A stretch of DNA of 64,000 nucleotides from Providencia huaxiensis (GCF_002843235.3 NZ_CP031123.2:806001-870000); one strand, 5' to 3'. Counted from the stretch's first letter, positions 19,301-27,135 are shown. A program made the numbers and translations. The notes: generated from the sequence alone by a model not told the origin.

Positions 19301-19462
19301 GGCCAACCAATGCCAATGAATGCGGCAAATGGCTCAGGAATTAACTTAAATGACCTTGGGTTCGCTGACCCAACGCGTGAAGTCGCCAACACGTGGTTAG
19401 ATTGGGTCTCGGGGGCATCAGTTCGCCAAGGCTTACCTGCTCGCATTGAGTTAATTGGTTAA
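16388..19462 (+). CDS. ttrA: Tetrathionate reductase catalytic subunit TtrA
   Basis: Molybdopterin enzyme that reduces tetrathionate to thiosulfate in the periplasm, allowing anaerobic respiration. The product has 1024 residues. It begins MAKFSRRQWLKGG, a twin-arginine signal. A [4Fe-4S] cysteine set follows (CFGCWTQCGIRARV then STACARGA), and the molybdopterin fold extends to the C-terminal dinucleotide-binding domain (SSSTTVIERLRHVKPTNLVAIHPDDA in outline). The start at 16388 overlaps the end of ttrC by eight bases and has GAGGAGAG upstream. A strong terminator about 170 bp after the stop ends the operon. Confidence 0.93.
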   Translation: MAKFSRRQWLKGGLVVGGIALFGASYRDVAKRAVDGLVNGTSGKVTLDRINGNSLRPEGQALKGWQENPEQVVAMTQCFGCWTQCGIRARVDTAKNEVLRIAGNPYHPLSHEEHFPYGMPLKTAFNKMSGESGLEHRSTACARGATLMEGLTSPLRILEPMKRVGKRGEGKWERISFEQLIKEVVEGGDLFGEGHVDGLRAIRDLETPLDPSQPKLGPKANQLLVTNAGDDGRDGFIRRFAQNAFGSKNFGAHGSYCGLAYRAGSGALMDDLDKNAHVKPDWDNVRFALFLGTSPAQSGNPFKRQGRQLATARLRDSFNYVVVSPALPLTTTLANDHGHWVPVQPGTDAALVMGMIRWIIENERYNAKYLSVPSEKSMEAAGEKSWTNSTHLVITDDNHPLAGKLLISSYITGEGDNEKAYLVQDAAGELKLADEAPTAELFVTRQVTLHDGSEVTVKSSFQCLKEAANRMTLEEYSQRCHVPVKTIESLGKALTSYDRKAAVISHGGMMGGNGFYTAWSVIMLNALIGNLNLKGGVSVGGGKFNGENDGPRYKIASYKGKVKPKGVVLSRSNEVYEKSDEFKARQAAGESPYPAKAPWYPFAKGQLTEQLASALMGYPYALKAWITNMTNPVYGIAGIRQVMEEKLKDPKHLPLIIGIDAFMNETTALADYIVPDTHNFESWGFSAPWSGVQVKASTARWPIVESRTAKTADGQPVSMESFCIAVAKELNLPGFGDNVIEDMDGNMHSLNTAEDYYLRVAANMAWLGEKPVPEAATEDIQISGVERILPAITRTLKPEEVRRVAYIFTRGGRFAPYEKAWDGDATGPQWKKGLQIWNPTVAINRHAITGERYSGCPTYYPPRMANGDDVNTVFPEKEWPLKLMSFKSHVMSSSTTVIERLRHVKPTNLVAIHPDDAARMGVTHGDWIRITTPGGHAEAQVSVLDGVMPGVLAIEHGYGHTEMGAKQHYLDGQPMPMNAANGSGINLNDLGFADPTREVANTWLDWVSGASVRQGLPARIELIG

Positions 19463-19632
19463 ATGAAGTAGTAAGGATGGTTAGTGATGAGGACCTGCAT
19501 AGCTTTATCATTAGCCATCTGGTAGTTGGCAATAAAATTGGAAGTTGTAATAGTTGGAAGTTGTAATAAGTAGTAAGCAGTTGACATTGCGCATAAAACG
19601 GTGTTACTGCACCGTGACTTCGGCAAATGCCT

Positions 19633-19656
19633 GGGAGGGGGAGCCCTCCCTTTTTT
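19633..19656 (+). terminator. Terminator of the ttrBCA operon
   Basis: GGGAGGG and CCCTCCC form a 7-bp GC stem with a 4-base loop (GGAG), followed by six T residues. This is a textbook intrinsic terminator in the plus direction, about 170 bp past ttrA. Confidence 0.88.
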
Positions 19657-19662
19657 AATGGT

Positions 19663-20670
19663 TTATCGCAACAGCGGGGAAACCGATTGTTCTAAGCCAA
19701 TACTCTGTAACATCAAAACGCCCATCAAAATAAATAAAAGACCTGCCAAAATTTTCAGTGTGATTGCCCAATATGGGGAAAGTGACTTTCCTTTTAAGCG
19801 TGATACCCGAACGGCATTATCACGCATTAAATGAACAAAAATAGCGATTAAACAAATAGTTAATGCAGTCCCCATAGCCATTGCTAAGGCTGCGATAACC
19901 CCCCACGCATATACCTCAATGACATAAGAAAACAGCAATACAAGAATTGCCCCGGAACAAGGGCGAATACCCATCGATAAGATAATCAATAGCTTACTTT
20001 TAAAACTGGATTGCAATTGATGGGATTGGATAACGTGTTGGTGTCCACAGCCACAGTTGTCTGAGTGGCTATGGACTTTTGTTTTACTTATTGTTTTCGT
20101 TGAAGAATTCAATGGTTGAATGCTTTTTATCGTGAGTGGCGCCAAGTGTTTTGATTTGCGGATTGACCAGCTACGACGCAGTGCGCTGATGCATAAATAA
20201 CCACCTAGCAAAATGACAAATAGATAACTGGTTTGCTCGGCATATAAACTGGCTTGGTTGAGATGTTTAGTAGAGAGTTGGAATAGGATCAAGACTAAGG
20301 AAACTAAAGTGATCGCAACAAGCCCTTGTAAGAGTGAGGCTAGTAAACTAATGATAACACTCTGCTTTAAATGAGTCGCTTGAGTTGCAATATAAGTGGT
20401 GATAATTAATTTTCCATGTCCCGGGCCAAGGGCATGCAAAAAGCCATAAGCAAAACTAGCAACCACCAGTAACCCGCCTGCATACCATGGGCGAGAAGTG
20501 GTTTCTTGTAATAGGTAAGATAGCCCTTGGTTTAACTGTTTTTGCCAAGCAAAGCTAAGTTGTAGCCATGATCCCCAGTGGGTAAATAGCTGCCAAGCGG
20601 CATAGGTAGTAAGCCCCATAAACAGCGCAGTGATTATTAATTTTGGTGTGCGTAAAGGCATTATGGACAT
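19663..20670 (-). CDS. NicO/RcnA-family nickel-cobalt transporter
   Basis: Inner-membrane protein of 335 residues in the NicO (RcnA-like) family, which moves Ni2+ or Co2+. The diagnostic HALGPGHGKLIITTYI motif is present at about residues 79-94. A histidine/cysteine-rich cytoplasmic loop (HSHSDNCGCGHQHVIQSH) lies in the middle, as in metal-handling members. GIRPCSGAILVLLFSY is the second conserved block. The start overlaps the end of the DUF1007 gene by 10 bases, showing coupled translation. Direction of transport and the actual metal (Ni, Co or Zn) are not determined by sequence; pairing with DUF1007 proteins is common in proteobacteria. Confidence 0.82.
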   Translation of the reverse strand: MSIMPLRTPKLIITALFMGLTTYAAWQLFTHWGSWLQLSFAWQKQLNQGLSYLLQETTSRPWYAGGLLVVASFAYGFLHALGPGHGKLIITTYIATQATHLKQSVIISLLASLLQGLVAITLVSLVLILFQLSTKHLNQASLYAEQTSYLFVILLGGYLCISALRRSWSIRKSKHLAPLTIKSIQPLNSSTKTISKTKVHSHSDNCGCGHQHVIQSHQLQSSFKSKLLIILSMGIRPCSGAILVLLFSYVIEVYAWGVIAALAMAMGTALTICLIAIFVHLMRDNAVRVSRLKGKSLSPYWAITLKILAGLLFILMGVLMLQSIGLEQSVSPLLR

Positions 20671-21296
20671 TGAATATCAACCCGTTGTGCAAACTGTTTG
20701 CCAAGTGCCAAATCTTCTTCTGGGTTATCAATTTTATCTAAGGAAAAAGCGTAGGCGCGCATTGAGTCGGTGACATTTGCTTCTTGTAGTTCCATCTGGC
20801 AATTTGCGGCAATATCTAAAGGCAGGTGAATTTGCTGTTTATTTGGGTAAGTCATGCTGACGTAGAAAGTTGGGTCGTAAGTTTGAATTTCTATGTGGGA
20901 ACCAGTAATAGGCAAGGGCTGCATAAAGGAAGCGGTAAAGAAAAAAACTAAAGAAAAGCCATCTTTTTCTAAATGATAGCTATCAGGAATACGTTTAAAG
21001 CTGACTTTCTTTCCTTGATAATAAAAGTCAGTGAAATAATCCTGCATCAACACATTAGCCATAATAATAGCTTCTTGCTGTTTCCAACGCGGGTCATCCG
21101 GTTTGATACCTTTTAATTCATATGCGATATCCGCTGATGTCATTGGGTCCATTTTCCAAACATAGCTAATCCCTGAATATTTATCTTGTTTACTTTCAAG
21201 GGAAATTTGCATCTCAATAAAACTATGAGGGTGTGCCGCTGCGTGTGGAGCAACCATAAACAGAAATAAAAAATAGAAAGGAAAAAATCGCATCAT
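20661..21296 (-). CDS. DUF1007-family periplasmic protein partnered with NicO
   Basis: A 211-residue exported protein: signal peptide MMRFFPFYFLFLFMVAPHAAA, then a mature N-terminus HPHSFIEM whose histidines could bind metal. DUF1007 proteins typically sit next to NicO transporters and are thought to serve as periplasmic metal partners, though this is inference. Two tandem ATGs at 21296 and 21293 are possible starts, and neither has a good ribosome binding site. A small upstream ORF ends only four bases before the start, so translation may be coupled to it. Confidence 0.78.
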   Translation of the reverse strand: MMRFFPFYFLFLFMVAPHAAAHPHSFIEMQISLESKQDKYSGISYVWKMDPMTSADIAYELKGIKPDDPRWKQQEAIIMANVLMQDYFTDFYYQGKKVSFKRIPDSYHLEKDGFSLVFFFTASFMQPLPITGSHIEIQTYDPTFYVSMTYPNKQQIHLPLDIAANCQMELQEANVTDSMRAYAFSLDKIDNPEEDLALGKQFAQRVDIQCP

Positions 21297-21300
21297 TCAG

Positions 21301-21414
21301 TCAGCTAAATTGTTTTATCAAAAAAATGTTATAACATAACGAAGCGCAAACTAAAAAGAAAAATATCCGCTGATGATTGAAAATGGTATCTAAACGATTG
21401 GTTAATACTTTCAT
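21301..21414 (-). CDS. Possible 37-residue membrane peptide ahead of the DUF1007 gene
   Basis: A short ORF beginning MKVLTNRLDTIFNHQ, then a single hydrophobic helix (RIFFFLVCASLCYNIFLI), ending KQFS. AGGG lies nine bases before the ATG at 21414. The stop is four bases before the DUF1007 start, which lacks its own clear ribosome binding site, so the peptide may couple translation or be a small subunit. An in-frame extension upstream to 21507 is less likely. No known family is recognised. Confidence 0.42.
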   Translation of the reverse strand: MKVLTNRLDTIFNHQRIFFFLVCASLCYNIFLIKQFS

Positions 21415-21485
21415 CACAATAACCCTGTAAATAAAGGGTTTTTTATTAACAAAATAACAGCGATAATATTTAATAATGGTCAAGT

Positions 21486-21504
21486 GTGTCCACTTCGTGG
21501 ACAC
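21486..21504. promoter_or_regulatory. Perfect 8-bp palindrome between the NicO operon and trhO
   Basis: GTGTCCAC-TTC-GTGGACAC is a perfect inverted repeat in the gap between divergent transcription units. There is no T-run after it, so it is not an intrinsic terminator. It could be an operator for a dimeric repressor acting on the metal operon, or an RNA hairpin in the trhO leader. No regulator was identified. Confidence 0.4.
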
Positions 21505-21556
21505 CATCCGATTTTTGCTTTAGAAATTAACTCGTTACAAAGGAAAAGAGAACACC

Positions 21557-22603
21557 ATGCCAGTGTTACATAATCAAGTTTCAAATAAAATTTTAAAAGA
21601 GCGTATGTTGGCTGAAACTGAGCCTCGTACCACAATCTCTTTTTATAAGTATTTCACTATTCAAGACCCAAACGAATTTCGCAATCAATGGTATCAACAA
21701 TTTAAATCATTAAGCGTTTTTGGGCGTGTTTATATTGCCAAAGAAGGTATTAACGCCCAAATTAGTGTGCCTGAATCCAATGTGAACGCATTACGCGAAC
21801 TTATCTATGCAACAGACCCTGCATTAGAAAACCTACGTTTAAATATTGCGATTGATGATGACGGTAAATCGTTCTGGGTGCTGCGCATGAAGGTCCGTGA
21901 GCGTGTGGTAGCTGACGGTATTGATGACGAAACATTTAACCCAGCAAATACGGGGCAATATCTAAAAGCTCATGAAGTGAATGAGATGATTGATGACCCA
22001 AATACTGTTTTCGTCGATATGCGAAATCATTATGAGTATGAAGTAGGGCGTTTTGATAATGCAATTGAAATACCGTCAGATACGTTTAGGGAGCAACTGC
22101 CAATGGCGGTTGAAATGCTGCAAGAGCAAAAAGACAAAAACGTTGTAATGTATTGTACTGGTGGGATCCGTTGTGAAAAAGCCAGTGCCTATATGCTGCA
22201 TAACGGCTTCAAAAATGTCTACCATGTTGAAGGTGGGATTATTGAATATGCACGTAAGGCGAAAGAACAAGGCCTACCTCTACGGTTCAAAGGGAAAAAC
22301 TTTGTTTTTGACAACCGTATGGGTGAGCGTATTACAGAGGACACATTAGCACAATGCCACCAATGTGGGGCTCCTTGTGATGCGCATACCAATTGCCGTA
22401 ACGATGGTTGCCATTTGTTGTTCATTCAATGCCCTAGCTGCGCAGAAAAGTATGAAGGTTGTTGCAGTTCATCTTGCACAGAAGAAATGAAACTTCCAGA
22501 GCAAGAACAACGGGCACGCCGTGCAGGTCGTGAAGTCAGTAATAAAATCTTTAATAAGTCACGTCACCGTTTATCCGATGGGTTATTAAATAAAGATAAC
22601 TAG
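21557..22603 (+). CDS. trhO: tRNA uridine(34) hydroxylase TrhO (YceA), rhodanese type
   Basis: Oxygen-dependent enzyme that makes 5-hydroxyuridine at the wobble position of certain tRNAs. The product has 348 residues. An N-terminal alpha-beta domain is followed by a rhodanese domain with the active loop [10 protein letters not shown]; the Cys of CTGG is residue 200. The C-terminal segment is cysteine-rich ([14 protein letters not shown] and [16 protein letters not shown]), as in E. coli YceA. The start has an AAAGGAAAAG ribosome binding site. In E. coli it adjoins lpxL; here the ttr block separates them. Confidence 0.93.
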   Translation: MPVLHNQVSNKILKERMLAETEPRTTISFYKYFTIQDPNEFRNQWYQQFKSLSVFGRVYIAKEGINAQISVPESNVNALRELIYATDPALENLRLNIAIDDDGKSFWVLRMKVRERVVADGIDDETFNPANTGQYLKAHEVNEMIDDPNTVFVDMRNHYEYEVGRFDNAIEIPSDTFREQLPMAVEMLQEQKDKNVVMYCTGGIRCEKASAYMLHNGFKNVYHVEGGIIEYARKAKEQGLPLRFKGKNFVFDNRMGERITEDTLAQCHQCGAPCDAHTNCRNDGCHLLFIQCPSCAEKYEGCCSSSCTEEMKLPEQEQRARRAGREVSNKIFNKSRHRLSDGLLNKDN

Positions 22604-22714
22604 TTATTGATATTCTCGATAATAAGATAGCCCTATAATTAGGGCTGATTAGAGCAAGATAAAATTAATTGAAATAAAAAATTTATTTCATTCGATGTCA
22701 TCACGTTGCTTATA

Positions 22715-22749
22715 CCCCATGCATTTTGTATGAAATTCATGGGGTTTTT
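22715..22749 (+). terminator. Probable intrinsic terminator after trhO
   Basis: CCCCATG and CATGGGG form a 7-bp stem with a 16-base AT-rich loop, followed by TTTTT. It lies about 110 bp past trhO and ahead of the Hsp20 promoter. Confidence 0.6.
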
Positions 22750-22801
22750 GTTAATGGTTTGCAGCTGGTAACGCCATTTTGTAAAGAAGTGTAATTTAAG
22801 G

Positions 22802-22830
22802 CTTGAAATACGCGTAACTGGCACTATATA
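22802..22830 (+). promoter_or_regulatory. Sigma-32-type heat-shock promoter for the Hsp20 gene
   Basis: An exact CTTGAAA -35 element lies at 22802-22808. After 13 bases comes CACTATATA, which matches 6 of 9 positions of a CCCCATTTA-type -10. It is about 100 bp upstream of the small heat-shock gene, the expected place for RpoH control. Confidence 0.55.
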
Positions 22831-22931
22831 AGAATTGCACCAAGAAAGAGCATTATCCCATACTAGGTACACAGGTAATGGTGCATAGTCGTACGTGTTT
22901 AGATTGATATAAAAATATTGAAGGAGAAATT

Positions 22932-23390
22932 ATGTCTAACATTAGATCTTTTTCATTATTCCCAACATTATCCGATAGCCTACTTTCTAACAGATTTGAC
23001 CAAATGGATCGTTTGTTTAGCCAGCTAACAGGTAATAGGCCTTTAACTTCAGAGAATCCGTATAATTTAAAACAAGTAAATGAAACAAGCTATCAATTAA
23101 CGGTTAGTGTTCCAGGTTATAAGGAAGAGGACTTAAGCGTATCCCTAAAAGGTGGGAAATTGTATATTCAAGGTGAGCAATCAGCAGAATTAGTTAATGA
23201 TTCTGAGAAATGGATCCATCAAGGAATAACGCAAAGTAAGTTTTCCCTTGAGTTTAACCTCGGTAAAAATGTGAAGATAGAAAGTGCTGAGTTATCTAGT
23301 GGTTTACTAACTCTGGATATTGAATATGAAATCCCGGATGAAGAAAAACCTCGAGTTATCGCTATTGAAAATAAAGATATAAAATCATAG
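22932..23390 (+). CDS. Small heat-shock protein, Hsp20/IbpA family
   Basis: A 152-residue cytoplasmic holdase chaperone. An N-terminal arm (FSLFPTLSDSLLSNRFDQMDRLFSQL in outline) precedes the alpha-crystallin domain at about residues 45-140: NETSYQLTVSVPGYKEEDLSVSL, then GGKLYIQGEQ, then FNLGKNVKIESAELSSGLL and IPDEEKPRVIAIE. The tail lacks an obvious IxI motif beyond VIAIE. It resembles IbpA but is divergent, so it may be an extra sHSP beside the usual ibpA. The start has AAGGAG upstream, and a sigma-32-like promoter fits heat induction. Confidence 0.85.
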   Translation: MSNIRSFSLFPTLSDSLLSNRFDQMDRLFSQLTGNRPLTSENPYNLKQVNETSYQLTVSVPGYKEEDLSVSLKGGKLYIQGEQSAELVNDSEKWIHQGITQSKFSLEFNLGKNVKIESAELSSGLLTLDIEYEIPDEEKPRVIAIENKDIKS

Positions 23391-23461
23391 AACTAAAATT
23401 TATGGCCCGTCAGCAGTTAGAGTGACTTTATAACGATGGACACTTTTGTTGACTGGTTTGC

Positions 23462-23506
23462 AAGGCCTGATTTCGCTATTTAAACGGAGTCAGGCCTTTT
23501 AGTTTT
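23462..23506 (+). terminator. Terminator after the Hsp20 gene
   Basis: AAGGCCTGA and TCAGGCCTT form a 9-bp stem with a 19-base loop, followed by TTAGTTTTG. It lies 70 bp past the Hsp20 stop and separates it from the convergent regulator gene. Confidence 0.7.
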
Positions 23507-23534
23507 GTTTCAGTCAATTTAAATTAAAACATTT

Positions 23535-24128
23535 TTAATATAAATATTTAAATACATTATATATAAAAAATAACTCAATTCTATTTTTGACGAAAACTTT
23601 CGAGGCTATATGCCTTTTTTGTGAATAAACAGTACTGTTACTGATCCCTAACTTTCGAGAAATAATATGATTAGGCGTCTCATTCATCCAATTATTAATA
23701 ATGTTTTGTTCTTTAATTGTAAAAATGGATGAATCTATATTATTAGCAAGTTTGGTAATTTTTTCGATTTGCTCATGGTCTTGAATAACTCTATCAAGCG
23801 TTTGAATAATAATGCTTTTTGATAGGATGAAATAATTATCTTTTAATAGTAATGGGTTGTTTGTTTGTGGGTAAGGGGCATTTATATAAATATAAAAACG
23901 TGTATTATTAGCATTGTTTAATAACTGCTGTAGGATAGGGCAGTAATTAGAGTAATTACAATAGTATGTAAGATTCACTAATATAATACTTGGTAGTTCT
24001 GTGTTTATAAAGCCAATGGCTTCTTTTATACATCCTGTACTAATAAATTCGAGTTTTTTATTTTTGGATAAATATTCTGTAATGCCAAGACGTGTATAAT
24101 AACATTCATCAATAACTAATATTCGCAT
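23535..24128 (-). CDS. LuxR-type DNA-binding regulator with degenerate receiver domain
   Basis: A 197-residue protein. The N-terminal domain resembles a response-regulator receiver (MRILVIDECYYTRLGI), but the acidic pair is reduced to DE and the expected phospho-Asp position reads LVNLTYYC, with Asn in its place. Phosphorylation is therefore unlikely. The C-terminal half is a LuxR helix-turn-helix: FTIKEQNIINNWMNETPNHIISRKLGISNSTVYSQKRHI (outline), of the BglJ/RcsB/fimbrial-regulator kind. The gene is markedly AT-rich compared with its neighbours, which suggests relaxed selection or transfer. The target is unknown. Confidence 0.75.
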   Translation of the reverse strand: MRILVIDECYYTRLGITEYLSKNKKLEFISTGCIKEAIGFINTELPSIILVNLTYYCNYSNYCPILQQLLNNANNTRFYIYINAPYPQTNNPLLLKDNYFILSKSIIIQTLDRVIQDHEQIEKITKLANNIDSSIFTIKEQNIINNWMNETPNHIISRKLGISNSTVYSQKRHIASKVFVKNRIELFFIYNVFKYLY

Positions 24129-24300
24129 TGGAACATCCTTGTTTAAGAAGATATCTTACAATAAATTGGAATTGATAGAGAAGTCAACCAAGGATTAATA
24201 AAAACAATAAATAGTGTTCTTATTTACAATTGCAAATTATTAATTAATTGATAAGGTAATTATATAAGGATATATAATTACCCATATGGATGAATATATA

Positions 24301-24337
24301 AATAAATGGATATTAGTGACGCTAATATCCATTTATT
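24301..24337 (-). terminator. Terminator of bssS
   Basis: A perfect 16-bp inverted repeat (left arm AATAAATGGATATTAG) with a 5-base loop lies just past the bssS stop on the minus strand. The sequence after the stem is U-rich. Confidence 0.75.
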
Positions 24338-24340
24338 TCC

Positions 24341-24595
24341 CTAGTGTGTTTTAAAACCAAGCTCGACATATTCACCTGACTCTATCTTGTCTACGCCAGC
24401 TTGGAGAATATGAATGAGTTGTTTAGCCACATCAGTCGTTAGCCACATGGTTTTATCCACAATAGCGTCACCTGTGTGTTTATCTTGTTCAGGGAGGTAG
24501 TGCAAACGCAACATCATAGCGTCGTAATCATCGACTGTGCTGATGTCCCAGCCAACTACTGGGTGGGTTTGAATGACATCATTTTTTTTATTCAT
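24341..24595 (-). CDS. bssS: Biofilm regulator BssS (YceP)
   Basis: An 84-residue cytoplasmic protein matching E. coli BssS: VIQTHPVVGWDISTVDDYDAMMLRLHYLPEQ at the N-terminus (key part VGWDISTVD) and MWLTTDVAKQLIHILQAGVDKIESGEY. In E. coli BssS affects biofilm formation through indole and catabolite signalling; the mechanism is not known. Its position near pyrC is the same as in E. coli. An AGGAGG-like site precedes the ATG. Confidence 0.9.
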   Translation of the reverse strand: MNKKNDVIQTHPVVGWDISTVDDYDAMMLRLHYLPEQDKHTGDAIVDKTMWLTTDVAKQLIHILQAGVDKIESGEYVELGFKTH

Positions 24596-24917
24596 ATAAA
24601 CCTCCTAATCAAACATCGTGATAAATAATAAATATCTATAACTGACTAAGAGCAATGATCTCGTGATGAGTCCACTTTCAGTATAAGGAGATTTCACCAA
24701 TAATAAAGCAAATAAAACATTTTTTTTGTTTATATGACAGAAAATGCATAAAGTGAATCATTATGTTCGTCGGCAAGTGTCATCAATTGTGAAAATACAC
24801 AAGGAAAATCAATTTATTGATCTTTAATTGGCCATGCTAAGTCGGTAAATTATGTTTTTATCCTACTTAGCTAATAATGATATGGGAAGTCATTTTAACT
24901 TCCCATTGACGTGTTCA
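24596..24917. other. Intergenic region between pyrC and bssS
   Basis: About 320 bp with the bssS promoter and the end of the pyrC transcript. A 9-bp hairpin (ATGGGAAGT/ACTTCCCAT) lies at 24882-24906. Nothing else was recognised. Confidence 0.6.
24882..24906 (-). terminator. Probable terminator of pyrC
   Basis: A 9-bp stem ATGGGAAGT/ACTTCCCAT with a 7-base loop lies 12 bp past the pyrC stop codon. The U-run is weak, so termination may be partial. Confidence 0.5.
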
Positions 24918-25967
24918 CTACTGGCCCAGAGAAATTGTCCAGCGAGCGTCTTCTCCTGCTAAGAAAGGAACTAATTTATCATTGCAGCAGTCAATCGATT
25001 CACAAATGATATTTTGCTCTTTAGTTAGCGTGATGGTTCCTTCATTCACGGGTAAGTTATAGAATTTAGGGCCATTTAATGAACAAAAAGCTTCGAAATG
25101 TGCTAAAGCCCCGAGTTCTTCAAAAACACTTGCGTAAGCCGCTAATGCAGTAGGAGCGTTAAAGACTCCAGCGCAACCGCAGGAAGACTCTTTACGTGAC
25201 TGTATGTGTGGTGCGGTATCGGTACCGAGGAAGAAACGCTCACACCCTGAAGCAACGGCTGCACGTAGTGCTTCTTGGTGCACATTTCGTTTCAAAATAG
25301 GCAAGCAAAATAAATGCGGTCTTACACCACCAACTAACATGTGGTTACGATTAAACATTAAATGTTGAGGTGTCAAAGTTGCAGCTGTAAATTCATTTGC
25401 TTCTTGGACATACTGAGCCGCTTCTTTGGTGGTTATGTGCTCAAAAACAATTTTCAGTTTTGGAAACTGTGCCCGTAGTGGCAACATAACTTGTTCAATA
25501 AACAGTGCTTCTCGGTCAAAAATATCGATATGGCTTGCAGTGACTTCACCATGGATAAGCAGTGGCATTCCTGCTTCTTCCATTGCTGCTAATACGGGGT
25601 AAATCTTTTTAATATCAGATACGCCATGGCTAGAGTTAGTTGTTGCATTAGCCGGGTAGAGTTTACAGGCCGTAAATACCCCTTCGTTAAAGCCACGAAT
25701 GACTTCAGTAGGATCTGTGCTATCAGTAAGGTAGCAAGTCATTAAAGGGGTAAATTGATGCCCTTCGGGAACTGCGTTTAGAATGCGCTCACGGTAAGCC
25801 TTTGCGGCTTCAATCGTTGTGATTGGCGGAACTAAATTCGGCATGACAATTGCACGGCCAAAAAATTCACTGGTATAGGGAACGACCGTTTTTAACATAT
25901 CATCATCGCGAAAATGAACATGCCAATCATCAGGGCGGCGGATCGTTAGGGTAGTTACAGTTGTCAT
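24918..25967 (-). CDS. pyrC: Dihydroorotase
   Basis: Zinc amidohydrolase that interconverts carbamoyl-aspartate and dihydroorotate in pyrimidine synthesis. The 349 residues show the metal-binding HVHFRD near residue 16, the carbamylated-lysine segment [29 protein letters not shown], and LGTDTAPH with the catalytic Asp. Length is that of the E. coli class II enzyme. GGAG lies eight bases before the ATG. In E. coli pyrC is regulated by start-site switching and a leader hairpin; no such structure was clear here. Confidence 0.96.
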   Translation of the reverse strand: MTTVTTLTIRRPDDWHVHFRDDDMLKTVVPYTSEFFGRAIVMPNLVPPITTIEAAKAYRERILNAVPEGHQFTPLMTCYLTDSTDPTEVIRGFNEGVFTACKLYPANATTNSSHGVSDIKKIYPVLAAMEEAGMPLLIHGEVTASHIDIFDREALFIEQVMLPLRAQFPKLKIVFEHITTKEAAQYVQEANEFTAATLTPQHLMFNRNHMLVGGVRPHLFCLPILKRNVHQEALRAAVASGCERFFLGTDTAPHIQSRKESSCGCAGVFNAPTALAAYASVFEELGALAHFEAFCSLNGPKFYNLPVNEGTITLTKEQNIICESIDCCNDKLVPFLAGEDARWTISLGQ

Positions 25968-26136
25968 TAAACCGGCTCCATAAGGGAAGAGTGAATGATG
26001 AGCGAGTGCTCAAGCCGGAATAGAATGATAAAGGTAAAGTGAAAAAATAGCTATGAGAAATCGCGATTATAGCGTATTTCAGAGGCAGATCGTGCAAAAG
26101 ACGTAAATAGGTTAATTATTCAAATCGTTTAATAGC

Positions 26137-26169
26137 AAAAAACCTGCTTAAGTTTCCTTAAGCAGGTTT
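26137..26169 (-). terminator. Terminator of the first tRNA-Asn gene
   Basis: A 13-bp perfect stem (AAACCTGCTTAAG with its complement) and a 4-base loop lie about 10 bp past the tRNA 3' end. On the minus strand a U-run follows. Confidence 0.85.
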
Positions 26170-26179
26170 CTCTAAAATT

Positions 26180-26255
26180 TGGCTCCTCCAGCTGGACTCG
26201 AACCAGCGACATACGGATTAACAGTCCGCCGTTCTACCGACTGAACTATGGAGGA
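26180..26255 (-). tRNA. tRNA-Asn (GUU), copy 1
   Basis: A 76-nt tRNA on the minus strand with a perfect 7-bp acceptor stem (TCCTCCA/TGGAGGA), the anticodon GTT in ACTGTTAATCC, GGTTCGAGTCC in the T arm and an encoded CCA. It matches E. coli tRNA-Asn nearly throughout. It differs from the other two copies here by one base in the T loop. Confidence 0.97.
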
Positions 26256-26515
26256 ACTCCTTGGTACGCAGAGGATATTAGCTTTCTCTTACTGTATTGT
26301 CAAAGGAGAATAGCGAAAAAAATGTTTGTTTGCCTGTTATCTGTGCGAACTGTCGGAAGTTTGATCGAAAATAGGCTAGAGGTGATAAATCAAAGCGATA
26401 CACTAACGAAAGGCGTGTCACAAATCTGTGTTGATGGGCTGTATATTATTTTGATTTTAGTGGCTAACTGCGGTTAACCACTGGGTAATAGCTGGATATT
26501 ATTTACCAGAAATAT

Positions 26516-26959
26516 CTACAGTGGAATGACGAGAACGGGTCGGGTGATATCGTCGAGTAAACTACGAGTCACCGAGGTATTAAGCCAGCGCCCAAGTGAA
26601 GAAAGATGACGATGAGAAATGATTAATAACTCACAATTATACTTTTCCATTTTCTTGGGGATGGTATTGATAGGTGTACCCGCCGCGAGTAGCCCTTCGG
26701 CTTTAAACCCCATGTTGTTTAAGGCGGTTGTGACTTCTTTTAACTGTTTTTGTGCCAAAGCTTCTTCTTTTTGCGCGGCAGGGTATTCATCCCACTCATC
26801 ACTCTCTTTAGTTAATCCAGTACGGCTTAGTGCAAAGGTATTATCAACAACAGTTAATACAATGACATTGCTGACGCAGCCAGCCATGCGTTGCATAAAG
26901 CTAAGGGCATTACTGCTATTTTCAAAGCTGTCGACCGCTAACAATACATTATTAATCAT
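26516..26959 (-). CDS. Universal stress protein family
   Basis: A single Usp domain of 147 residues. The N-terminal strand VLLAVDSFENSSNALSFMQRMAG carries the conserved Asp of the ATP-binding fold. The C-terminal LLIISHRHLSSLGRWLNTSVTRSLLDDITRPVLVIPL (outline) keeps the SV-T-R and PVLVIP elements, but the typical GxxG nucleotide loop reads SHRHLSSLGRWLNTS and is incomplete. It differs from the UspF-like protein at 1776. Function is unknown beyond stress association. It lies downstream of the EmrA-like gene on the same strand, separated by about 175 bp. Confidence 0.82.
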   Translation of the reverse strand: MINNVLLAVDSFENSSNALSFMQRMAGCVSNVIVLTVVDNTFALSRTGLTKESDEWDEYPAAQKEEALAQKQLKEVTTALNNMGFKAEGLLAAGTPINTIPKKMEKYNCELLIISHRHLSSLGRWLNTSVTRSLLDDITRPVLVIPL

Positions 26960-27135
26960 GATTATTTCCTAATAAGCGACCTAAATAGCGCTCTTAAAGT
27001 TAGATTCCCCTTTCTTCCAATCCCCTTTGGCAAGCAGCGAGGTTTTGGGGCCATCCGTTCATTGATAAATTTAAAACAACCCACCATTCGGTGGGCAAAG
27101 TTGCTGAGTTCTGTGTGGTAGCCCAGTTTTGTTCA

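Noticed and set aside
19527..19565. A short duplicated segment (TTGGAAGTTGTAATA twice) after ttrA
   Set aside because: A simple two-copy short repeat in spacer DNA, with no sign of function.
22619..22650. AGCCCT/AGGGCT hairpin right after trhO as its terminator
   Set aside because: The stem is only 6 bp and no U-run follows; the hairpin at 22715 is a better terminator.
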